A DNA stretch of 13,971 bases from JASFEQ01 sp050122535 (lineage in GTDB: Bacteria > Desulfobacterota > DSM-4660 > Desulfatiglandales > HGW-15), in contig JASFIT010000078.1 in assembly GCA_050122535.1 (NCBI GenBank), positions 1 to 13,971 of the forward strand, in the 5' to 3' direction. Positions 7,424 to 12,893 of the stretch are shown here, piece by piece. Below the pieces are notes generated by a model. That model made no database searches, was not told the origin of the DNA, and worked only from the letters and a program-made list of their open reading frames with translations. Every line of letters starts with the position of its first letter. The first letter of the stretch is position 1. The position numbers and the translations under genes are program-made.

Positions 7424-8431
7424 ATGATCACGGAAAATAAAGTGAACAGGTTGGCGGAAAGAGAGGATTCTGCTGCTAAAATGTGGTTAAAGGATAACGA
7501 AGAGTCCCTTTTAAAGCAATCCCGTAGCTTTGCCATTCCCATCCTCAACCTTGATGACCGGTTTATGATTCCTGTATTGGTGCAATATAATCTGAATAAA
7601 GCGATTGATACGATAGAAGATTCGACAGCTCTAGAGCCGAGTGAAAAAAAAGACTTAATCAAGCTCTTTTGCGAGTACTTGCATCGGGATGAGTTTTCCT
7701 CTGAGGTGCAAGAGCGCATGCTTCAGGTTACACCCCAAGAGGAGTCCTTTGTCTTTAAGAATTACCAGTCCACCATGAACCTTTTTAATACATTATCCGT
7801 AGAAGAAAAGGCATTAGGCAAGAAATGGACTGTGGAGATGGCCGAAGGAATGTGTGCCTTTATAACAAGACCCATAAATACGCTGAAAGATCTTAATGCC
7901 TATTGTTATTATGTGGCAGGAACTGTTGGTCTTTATCTAACGAACCTCCTGAAGTTAAATGGAAGCAACGTCAGTGAAAACACTTTCGAAAAATTGAACA
8001 GAAATGCCATCTCTTTTGGCCTATTTTTACAAAAGCTCAATATAATTAGGGACTTTGTCGACGATACGGCCAACAAGAAGCGCGCCTTTTGGCCCCAAAT
8101 GTATTTTGAACGTGAAAAGGATCGACTGAAAATCTTAAATAGAATGACTTTTGAAACACTAAAAAATGACGTCCCGCGTGCCATCAACTATTTTATAGAC
8201 ATACCACCCGGCAATGATTCATATGATTATTTTATTCGATTCATATTAAGCTCTGGCATAGAATACTCGAAATTGCTGAGGAATAACGACTTAGTATTTT
8301 CTGATACAATGGTAAAATTGCCGAAAAGGTTTATTCAGGATCTCTATGCTAATGTGTCCTGTTTAACGCGTGAAGAATTTAGACTCTACTGTGAGAAATT
8401 TCACGATGATGAGATAGCGCATTACCTTTAG
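7424..8431 (+). CDS. Squalene synthase-type head-to-head prenyl diphosphate synthase
   Basis: A 335-residue protein of the squalene/phytoene synthase family. Such enzymes join two farnesyl diphosphates to presqualene diphosphate and, in squalene synthase, reduce it to squalene with NADPH. Visible motifs in order: SRSFA (33-37), first Asp-rich motif D62-T-I-E65-D66, Y160-CYYVAGTVG (as in squalene synthase YCHYVAGLVG), second Asp-rich motif LQKLNIIRD210-FVDD214, and RAFWPQ (220-225), equivalent to the squalene synthase REFWPQ flap. These favour squalene synthase over dehydrosqualene or phytoene synthase and over the HpnCDE route. The C-terminal membrane anchor of eukaryotic enzymes is absent. 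Start choice: ATG 7424 is preceded by AAGGGAGA, very close; ATG 7400 is an alternative; ATG 7346 lies inside the repeat and is unlikely. Sampled stretches are about 33% G+C, against about 50% in nrdJ, which suggests horizontal acquisition. No squalene-hopene cyclase is in the window. Confidence 0.85.
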   Translation: MITENKVNRLAEREDSAAKMWLKDNEESLLKQSRSFAIPILNLDDRFMIPVLVQYNLNKAIDTIEDSTALEPSEKKDLIKLFCEYLHRDEFSSEVQERMLQVTPQEESFVFKNYQSTMNLFNTLSVEEKALGKKWTVEMAEGMCAFITRPINTLKDLNAYCYYVAGTVGLYLTNLLKLNGSNVSENTFEKLNRNAISFGLFLQKLNIIRDFVDDTANKKRAFWPQMYFEREKDRLKILNRMTFETLKNDVPRAINYFIDIPPGNDSYDYFIRFILSSGIEYSKLLRNNDLVFSDTMVKLPKRFIQDLYANVSCLTREEFRLYCEKFHDDEIAHYL

Positions 8432-8489
8432 TTGCCCATCCTTCCCATACCTCACAGGCTCTATTCAAAACCTTCTTTTCAATAAGCCT

Positions 8490-8924
8490 TTAATATTCTC
8501 CTGACTGCTTCTCTCCCTCGCACACTTCCTCAATGGTCTCCTTTATCAGCTTACCATCCTTCCAGGTGCGCTTCGTCACCTTATGACAATTGGTCTGTTG
8601 GTTGACTTCCGAGGGAATGGCCTCAACGGCACCTCCTTGGTTGTCATAATACACGACCCTCTTGTCATAAAGTGCTGCATCTCTTGCGGCTGCATAGTCC
8701 TGGTCCATGGCATTTCCCACCAAGGCGCCCAACACCGTTCCTGCGGCTAGTCCTATAAGGGTGCCCTCGGTATCGTGACCAATGGCCTGACCCATAAGAG
8801 CGCCAGCTCCAGCCCCTATGGCAGCCCCTTTCTGGGTGTTGTATCGGTCCTTTGGGATGGAAGCACAGGATCCCATCACCATAACGAGCATCAGAACTAT
8901 TATTCCCATGGTTTTGCCTTTCAT
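8490..8924 (-). CDS. Glycine-zipper lipoprotein (17 kDa surface-antigen / YMGG type)
   Basis: A 144-residue exported protein. The signal peptide is MKGKTMGIIVLMLVMVMGSC, with a lipobox (MGSC) placing the acylated cysteine at residue 20. Residues 33-67 form a glycine zipper (GAAIGAGAGALMGQAIG, then GTLIGLAAGTVLGALVG) that probably inserts as a helical hairpin in the outer membrane or packs against it. The C-terminal half is charged, with two cysteines (near 112 and 134) that could form a disulfide. A strong binding site, AGGAGGT (minus strand, 8931-8937), lies 6 nt before ATG 8924. The gene is the last of the minus-strand series that includes the sigma/anti-sigma pair, 96 nt after the DUF3106 gene. 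Family members are envelope proteins of poorly known function, often stress-induced. Confidence 0.85.
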   Translation of the reverse strand: MKGKTMGIIVLMLVMVMGSCASIPKDRYNTQKGAAIGAGAGALMGQAIGHDTEGTLIGLAAGTVLGALVGNAMDQDYAAARDAALYDKRVVYYDNQGGAVEAIPSEVNQQTNCHKVTKRTWKDGKLIKETIEEVCEGEKQSGEY

Positions 8925-9020
8925 ATTCTCACCTCCTGAGTAAAATCTCTTTTTCCGGACAAAGTATTGCCCCTTTTGCCGGGCCTCATTTGTTCTGCGC
9001 GCTGGCCAAAGCGGCTCGTT

Positions 9021-9581
9021 TCACTTACGAAATCTGCGCCGTATTTTCTCTTTTTCCTCATGGGGCAACCCATTCCACTTTTTGAGCCTTTCCCGAATCC
9101 TCTCCCGTTCTTCCGGGGAAAGCCTCTGCCACTGATGAAAACGTCGTTTATAAAGGGACCGGTCTTGAGGAGGAAGTTCCTTCCAACGCTCCATTCTACG
9201 ACGCAGGAGTTCCTGTTTTTCAGGCGGTAACGACTTCCACTCTCTAAACTTTCTCTTGGTCCTTGCCTTCTCCTCGGGAGTCAGTCTCTCGTAATCCCTC
9301 CACTTTCCTTCCGAGAGTTCTCTGTTTTGAGAGGATCGCCTTTTGCCCCGTTTTCTGGCTATCACAATCCTTTTCTTGTATCCTGTTTCAAATGCCTTCA
9401 CGCTTGGGGAAAGAACTCTCTCGCCATATGATTCTCTTTCGGGCTTCATCCCCCGCTTCTGATGCTTATTCGATTTGCCCCAGGCGATGGTGCAGTAACA
9501 GAGCAAGAACGCCAAAGTCAGCATCGCCACAATCCTCCAACGGCGAACAGAGAATAATGACTTGAACATACCTTTTGCCAT
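9021..9581 (-). CDS. DUF3106 protein with five 18-residue W-anchored repeats
   Basis: A 186-residue protein with an N-terminal hydrophobic segment (about 16-34, ending AWG), either an uncleaved anchor or a signal peptide. A basic spacer follows, then tandem 18-residue units at 98-115, 116-133, 134-151, 152-169 and 170-186. Their consensus is xxL-P-PEExxxxRRRFxxW; each of the first four ends in Trp. The units should be short amphipathic, highly charged helices. DUF3106 proteins are typically encoded beside an ECF sigma factor and its anti-sigma factor in Proteobacteria, exactly as here, and presumably act in the periplasm. Their biochemical role is not established. The start ATG 9581 has GGAAGG 5 nt upstream. 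The gene is 47 nt downstream of the anti-sigma gene, so it is likely in the same operon. Confidence 0.8.
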   Translation of the reverse strand: MAKGMFKSLFSVRRWRIVAMLTLAFLLCYCTIAWGKSNKHQKRGMKPERESYGERVLSPSVKAFETGYKKRIVIARKRGKRRSSQNRELSEGKWRDYERLTPEEKARTKRKFREWKSLPPEKQELLRRRMERWKELPPQDRSLYKRRFHQWQRLSPEERERIRERLKKWNGLPHEEKEKIRRRFRK

Positions 9582-9628
9582 ATTAACCTTCCTTCAAAGC
9601 CCTGTCCCTTCCATGCGAAGAAAACCGC

Positions 9629-10138
9629 CTATAGGGAGTTTCTTTCGTCTACCACTCGAACCAGGTTCTCAAGGACCTCCATCTCTTCCAAAAGCTCCAG
9701 ATTGCGGATGACTTCTAAGTCCCTAGCTATCATTTGTTGCTCCGAGTTAAGGTCCGTACCGGCTTGGAAAGGGGAAGGGGTCTCGCCTTCTCTCATGGTG
9801 AACCAGCCAAAAGCCACGAATATTAAGCAAACCGCAGCAATTGCGGGTACGAGCCTATGAGGAAAACCCCTAAACCATCCTTCCCACCACCTCTTCTTAC
9901 CCTCTGTTTTAAGGTCTTTTAGGATGGAATCCGCTAGTGCCCTGGCCTTCTCAGGGGAGAGGGATGGGGCTGGCATGGCCCCTTTCAGCTGCAGCAGGAG
10001 TTGTTGCAACCGTTCCCTCTCGCGACGGCAGCCTTCGCAAACCTCAAGATGCCGCTCCCAGGCTTTCTGCTCGGTTGGCGCCAACTCGCCATACACATCC
10101 AACAACAAGGTCTCTTGATGTTCCTGACAAGGTTTCAC
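9629..10138 (-). CDS. Zinc-finger (zf-HC2/ZAS) anti-sigma factor, membrane-bound
   Basis: A 169-residue protein that should hold the adjacent sigma factor inactive at the membrane. The cytoplasmic ZAS zinc domain has H30-x3-C34-x2-C37 (ERHLEVCEGC), with C4 or H7 as the likely further ligand. A single membrane helix lies at about 96-113 (LVPAIAAVCLIFVAFGWF), followed by a periplasmic region of some 55 residues rich in Glu and Leu, likely a helix that senses envelope state. The start is GTG 10138, supported by GGAGG (minus strand, 10146-10150) 7 nt upstream. This binding site lies at the end of the sigma gene, whose stop is only 13 nt from the GTG, so the pair is translationally coupled. Confidence 0.9.
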   Translation of the reverse strand: MKPCQEHQETLLLDVYGELAPTEQKAWERHLEVCEGCRRERERLQQLLLQLKGAMPAPSLSPEKARALADSILKDLKTEGKKRWWEGWFRGFPHRLVPAIAAVCLIFVAFGWFTMREGETPSPFQAGTDLNSEQQMIARDLEVIRNLELLEEMEVLENLVRVVDERNSL

Positions 10139-10151
10139 GCTCTCCCCTCCT

Positions 10152-10832
10152 CTATGGACTCGCCCAGTCTTTCAATGCGTCTCGAAGCACGTGGGTTGCG
10201 CGGAAGAGATGGCTCTTCACGGTCCCTTCAGCCATTTTCATGGTCTGCGCAATTTCTGGAATGCTCATCTCTTCTAGTACCTTGAGTTGGAAGACAACCC
10301 GCTGCTTTTCAGAGAGAGACTGAATTGCCTCTTGGGCCTTTTCCGCCATTTGCTTTCCACTCAAAGCCTGCATAGGGTTGAATGCCTCCCCCATTTCCGG
10401 TTCTCCTTCGATTCCCTCTTGTGAGGACTCTTCCCTATTTTCTCCCCGTCGCCACAGCGAAAAGATCTTTTCCCGCCGTCGCCGTCGCCTCATTCCGTCT
10501 ATAAAGGCATTCACAACAATCCGATAAAACCAGGTATAAAACGATGATTTACCTCTAAACTTCTTGAGATTCTTAAAAACCTTTAAAAAGGCCTCCTGAG
10601 TGAGGTCCTCTGACTGCTCCCTGTCTCCCAAACACATGTGGTAAGCGATGGCATAGGCCTTTTGCTGGTATCGGTGAACCAGTTCCTTTGTGGCCCAGGC
10701 ATCATCTTTCTGAGCACGAACGACCAACTCTTCATCACTTAACAACATGAGGGATATCTTTCCTGGGGCCTCAACTTCCTGCTCAACACCCTTAGCCACC
10801 TTTGCTGATTCAGAAAACACAAGAATTCTCAT
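10152..10832 (-). CDS. ECF RNA polymerase sigma factor (RpoE-like)
   Basis: 226 residues if started at ATG 10832. Region 2 covers about 48-118, with the core-binding and -10 recognition segment DLTQEAFLKVFKNLKKFRG (76-94) and FYTWFYRIVVNAFID (98-112), followed by six consecutive Arg (115-120). A polar, Glu-rich linker (121-160) leads to region 4 (about 165-215), with SEKQRVVFQLKVLEEMSIPE and the helix-turn-helix AEGTVKSHLFRA. The first 28 residues are not typical of the family. ATG 10748 (MLLSDEELVVRAQ) gives a conventional 198-residue protein, and AGGAAAG precedes it by about 9 nt, so that start is a serious alternative. The anti-sigma and DUF3106 genes follow, the usual order for an RpoE-type operon. 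Candidate target promoters are at 11460-11490 and 12037-12063. Confidence 0.92.
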   Translation of the reverse strand: MRILVFSESAKVAKGVEQEVEAPGKISLMLLSDEELVVRAQKDDAWATKELVHRYQQKAYAIAYHMCLGDREQSEDLTQEAFLKVFKNLKKFRGKSSFYTWFYRIVVNAFIDGMRRRRRREKIFSLWRRGENREESSQEGIEGEPEMGEAFNPMQALSGKQMAEKAQEAIQSLSEKQRVVFQLKVLEEMSIPEIAQTMKMAEGTVKSHLFRATHVLRDALKDWASP

Positions 10833-10906
10833 TCAATTAAGAGGCATCTCAACGCACGGCGGTAGCAGAGGAGATCTATTCCATGGGCATTCCGAAATCT
10901 AGAACA

Positions 10907-11428
10907 TCACCACCACCCTATGGACCAATTGAAGGAATAATATGGGTCTGCGTAACCCCCTGCAAAGTGGTAGCCGTAGTATGCTGGCTTGTGCCAATAA
11001 TGTAAAGGGTAGTGGTGATATCTAGGCTTATGCCAATAATGTGAAGGGTAATGGCGATGTCTAGGCTTATGCCAATAGTGTTTGTGCCTATAGTGGGGCC
11101 TCCAACCATGCCGTTTCTCCCGATTGTGTTTGGCCAGGTAAATGTGTTTGCTCGCCCTGTTCTGCAATGTATGAATTCGGTGTCTTTCCCGGGCATTGAA
11201 TCGGCCATCAGCACGAGCTTTTCTTATGGTATGCCGTATCCTCCGCTGCTCTCTGCCCAAGCTCTTTAACTCCCTATGGGTAACCTCTCCACTTTTTGCA
11301 CCACCGACAATCCTATGAAATTGCTTTCTCTGACGCTGGGCATTCCCTCCCCTTGCCCAGGAAAGGCTTAGCGTAAAAAGCACAGCAACCACCACAACAG
11401 AAACGATCAACAGCGCTTTTGCTCTCAT
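10907..11428 (-). CDS. Secreted His/Tyr-rich repeat protein (function unknown)
   Basis: A 173-residue protein with a clear signal peptide (hydrophobic 6-23, cleavage near SWA-RG). A conserved-looking basic helical domain spans about 36-105 (RIVGGAKSGEVTHRELK, then RADGRFNARERHRIHTLQNRASKHIYLAKHN). The tail holds three tandem 13-residue units at 117-129, 130-142 and 143-155 with core HYWHKP, ending in an aromatic and glycine-rich segment. I recall similar helical domains in hypothetical exported proteins of Proteobacteria but no assigned function. The dense His/Tyr pattern suggests metal binding or surface interaction, which is inference. The start ATG 11428 has AGGAGGT (minus, 11435-11441) 6 nt upstream. 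An ECF-type promoter candidate lies just before it, and the sigma gene begins 74 nt downstream, so read-through could feed the sigma operon. Confidence 0.75.
   Translation of the reverse strand: MRAKALLIVSVVVVAVLFTLSLSWARGGNAQRQRKQFHRIVGGAKSGEVTHRELKSLGREQRRIRHTIRKARADGRFNARERHRIHTLQNRASKHIYLAKHNREKRHGWRPHYRHKHYWHKPRHRHYPSHYWHKPRYHHYPLHYWHKPAYYGYHFAGGYADPYYSFNWSIGWW
10986..11102. repeat. Three tandem 39-bp repeats inside the His/Tyr-rich gene
   Basis: Units begin at 10986, 11025 and 11064, exactly 39 bp apart, so the frame is kept (13 codons each). The first two are most alike and share GGCTTRTGCCAATAATGT; the third diverges after its first half. They encode the HYWHKP-containing units. Confidence 0.8.
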
Positions 11429-11459
11429 GGGACCACCTCCTTCTAAACGGTTCTATTTG

Positions 11460-11490
11460 TTTAGACGTCTGTGGCAAAAAAAGGTTTACA
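11460..11490 (-). promoter_or_regulatory. ECF sigma-type promoter candidate
   Basis: On the minus strand TGTAAACC (11483-11490) is followed after exactly 15 nt by CGTCTAAA (11460-11467). The AAC core at -35 and CGTC at -10 are hallmarks of ECF-dependent promoters. The start of transcription would fall near 11453, giving a leader of about 25 nt before ATG 11428. The target sigma is probably the one encoded just downstream, by location only. Confidence 0.5.
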
Positions 11491-11597
11491 GATAGCGCTT
11501 TGATTTTTTGGGGGTAGATGGAGTGATCCTGACCTCCCAGAGGAGATCGGGTCCTATTGAACGGGAAAATCCCCAGGAAACCTAGCCAAGAAATGGC

Positions 11598-11627
11598 AAA
11601 AAAAAAGCAGAGTCGTAACGATCCCGC
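11598..11627 (-). terminator. Intrinsic terminator downstream of the MshEN-like gene
   Basis: The minus-strand transcript has a hairpin at 11607-11627 (outer GCGGG against CTCTGC with G-U pairs, one A-C mismatch, inner TCG-TTA-CGA), followed by nine consecutive U (11598-11606). The stem is modest but the U run is excellent. It would isolate the MshEN-like gene from the His/Tyr-rich gene. Confidence 0.45.
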
Positions 11628-11780
11628 ACTTGTGACATAGAAGTAAAACCTTCCTGTTCACTTACAAAACAATAGTTTTGACTTCCAAATAATTCTTCCA
11701 CATTGCCTTTGAATCCAGTGACATATTCCCCTCGTGAGCAGGTACCGTCTAGGCCTGTTTGCAAACAAGATGATCAAGAT

Positions 11781-11984
11781 TTACAGGGTTTCAAGCACTT
11801 CATCGATCTGTGGAAGTTTCAGAACGCCCATCTCAAACAAAATCCTACCGATGAGCCTGTGTTGCCCCTCTTCCAATTCCTCTTTGATTTGAATTTTGAT
11901 CGCTTCGAAAAGTTGGTCTACTGTAATTAAGCCCATCTCCACGGCTGCGAGTCCGAAACGCCTGTCTATGTGTTTACTCTCCAT
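11781..11984 (-). CDS. Small stand-alone MshEN/GspE N-terminal-like protein
   Basis: A 67-residue protein with the two-half pattern of the GspE/PilB N-terminal (MshEN) fold. The first half is RFGLAAVEMGLITVDQLFEAIKIQ (9-32) and the second is HRLIGRILFEMGVLKLPQIDEVL (42-64). In type II secretion and type IV pilus ATPases this domain sits in front of the motor, and in MshE it binds cyclic di-GMP through RLGxx(L/I/V) motifs. Here RFG (9-11) and RLIG (43-46) are at the equivalent places, but the second has an extra residue, so nucleotide binding is uncertain. No ATPase domain follows; the stop is genuine. The start ATG 11984 has AGGAGG 6 nt upstream. I do recall similar short free-standing proteins in Desulfobacterota, without a known function. 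A sigmaE-like promoter candidate lies at 12037-12063. Confidence 0.75.
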   Translation of the reverse strand: MESKHIDRRFGLAAVEMGLITVDQLFEAIKIQIKEELEEGQHRLIGRILFEMGVLKLPQIDEVLETL

Positions 11985-12036
11985 CTTATCCTCCTTACTT
12001 TTTGCTGGAGTGTATGATTAATCAATCTATAACGCC

Positions 12037-12063
12037 TCAGAGCAGTGCCATCCTCAGCGTTCC
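12037..12063 (-). promoter_or_regulatory. SigmaE-like promoter candidate for the MshEN-like gene
   Basis: On the minus strand GGAAC (12059-12063) and TCTGA (12037-12041) are separated by 17 nt, within the range of RpoE-type promoters. Transcription would start near 12030, about 45 nt before ATG 11984. A perfect 8-bp inverted repeat touches the -35 element on its upstream side. Confidence 0.35.
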
Positions 12064-12089
12064 TTTAGATACCCACATGTATATCTAAA
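12064..12089. repeat. Palindrome next to the -35 of the MshEN-like gene
   Basis: TTTAGATA (12064-12071) and TATCTAAA (12082-12089) are perfect inverted 8-mers; the 10-nt spacer contains the palindrome ACATGT. It could be an operator for a dimeric regulator; a role as part of a terminator is less likely because no GC-rich stem is present. Confidence 0.4.
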
Positions 12090-12400
12090 TTAAAACTCTC
12101 AAAAAACCGATTTCTTAGACGCTGATGGAAAATGTCCATATGCAAGTTGAGCTTTGCGAAATCCCGCTCTGTCATAGATCCCGCTCGCGAGACGGGAGCT
12201 TCCGAAACTGGGGACCCGCCCGCAGGGTGGGGAGTCCAGGCGAAGCGCGGACAAATCCCGAGGAATGAGGCGTAAGATTAAGGCACAGGGCGCAGGGCCA
12301 AAGGCACAGGGGAAAAACAAAGGCCACCTTCATTATCTTTTATCCTTGGGCCCTGAGCTTTACGCCTTTGGCCATGGAATTTCATACGCCGCAGTGACTT

Positions 12401-12450
12401 GCCCTGTTAAATCGGCTACGCCGTCTCGCAAAGCGAGAATTTAACAGGGC
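12401..12450. repeat. Nested palindrome able to form a perfect three-way junction
   Basis: A 12-bp perfect inverted repeat, GCCCTGTTAAAT (12401-12412) with ATTTAACAGGGC (12439-12450), encloses two further perfect hairpins with nothing left over: CGGC-TAC-GCCG (12413-12423) and TCTCGC-AAA-GCGAGA (12424-12438). Only the two 3-nt loops are unpaired. The segment is absent from the other copy of the element. Confidence 0.85.
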
Positions 12451-12470
12451 GGGGGATGAGGGTAACGCAG

Positions 12471-12509
12471 CCCTTCGACTTTGCTTAGGGCCGTGAGCCT
12501 GTCGAACGG
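12471..12509. repeat. REP-like palindrome of the CCCTTCGAC...GTCGAACGG type
   Basis: CCCTTCGAC (12471-12479) pairs with GTCGAACGG (12501-12509) at 8 of 9 positions, with a short inner AGG/CCT repeat. The outline matches a very widespread short palindromic repeat of bacterial genomes (TTCGAC...AGGGC...GAACGG). It lies inside the expanded element. Confidence 0.6.
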
Positions 12510-12643
12510 CAGATGGGCGTTTTCCAACAGCCTCCGATGAAATCTTTCATTAAACGCCTGTGTATAGTTCAGTATCAGATATGACAAGCCCATAGCCCGT
12601 AATCTTCAAGAATTCTTATTAACAAAAACTCAGGACCCCCACT

Positions 12644-12679
12644 AAAAACAAAAGGGATTAGTCCCAATTGACTAACCCC
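12644..12679 (-). terminator. Intrinsic terminator of the initiator tRNA
   Basis: In the minus-strand transcript GGGGTTAGTC (12670-12679) pairs with GACTAATCCC (12654-12663), ten pairs including one G-U, with a 6-nt loop (12664-12669), followed by UUUUGUUUUU (12644-12653). It begins about 10 nt after the tRNA CCA end, a textbook arrangement. Confidence 0.85.
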
Positions 12680-12689
12680 CCTAAATCGT

Positions 12690-12766
<77 letters not shown>

Positions 12767-12777
12767 ATAACCTTCCA

Positions 12778-12806
12778 TTTATAGCAGCCCATAACGCGTT
12801 AGTCAA
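12778..12806 (-). promoter_or_regulatory. Promoter of the initiator tRNA
   Basis: On the minus strand TTGACT (12801-12806) and TATAAA (12778-12783) are separated by exactly 17 nt, each matching consensus at 5 of 6. The -10 ends 11 nt before the tRNA 5' end, so the precursor leader is only a few nucleotides. Confidence 0.8.
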
Positions 12807-12893
12807 ACCAATTCAGAGATGAGTTCACCAATAATTGAGGCAGAAATGAAAATTTTTCGCGTTTCAACAGGATAGGGTATTTGCTCCGTGACC

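Larger units (their letters stand above)
11429..11780. other. Intergenic region between the MshEN-like and His/Tyr-rich genes
   Basis: A 352-nt region. It holds the ECF-type promoter at 11460-11490 and a terminator-like hairpin at 11598-11627. The 11628-11780 part follows the MshEN-like stop on the same strand. A 60-codon TTG-started minus frame (11764-11582) covers it but has no binding site or recognisable domain, so I do not call it a gene. Confidence 0.45.
12118..12534. repeat. Expanded copy of the inverted-repeat-bounded element with five nested segments
   Basis: The ends, 12118-12137 and 12515-12534, are imperfect inverted repeats (16 of 20 positions). The blocks 12118-12146, 12198-12207, 12256-12274, 12385-12398, 12451-12470 and 12510-12534 match, in the same order and orientation, 7261-7289, 7290-7299, 7300-7318, 7327-7340, 7341-7360 and 7361-7385. 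The extra segments are 12147-12197, 12208-12255, 12275-12384 (in place of the 8-nt loop 7319-7326), 12399-12450 and 12471-12509. They add about 300 bp, and each contains an internal inverted repeat. No coding capacity is seen. It fills the gap between the MshEN-like gene and the initiator tRNA. Confidence 0.75.

Noticed and set aside
7126..7719. 197-codon minus-strand frame
   Set aside because: Antisense to the squalene synthase gene, Ser-rich and without recognisable motifs; a shadow frame.
11582..11764. 60-codon minus-strand frame after the MshEN-like gene
   Set aside because: TTG start, no binding site, and it runs through the terminator-like hairpin and A run.
12099..12320. 73-codon minus-strand frame
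   Set aside because: Made entirely of the expanded repeat; compositional artefact.
12118..12534. CRISPR array or integron attC array
   Set aside because: The internal segments differ from each other in sequence and length and there is no regular repeat-spacer pattern or core-site pair.
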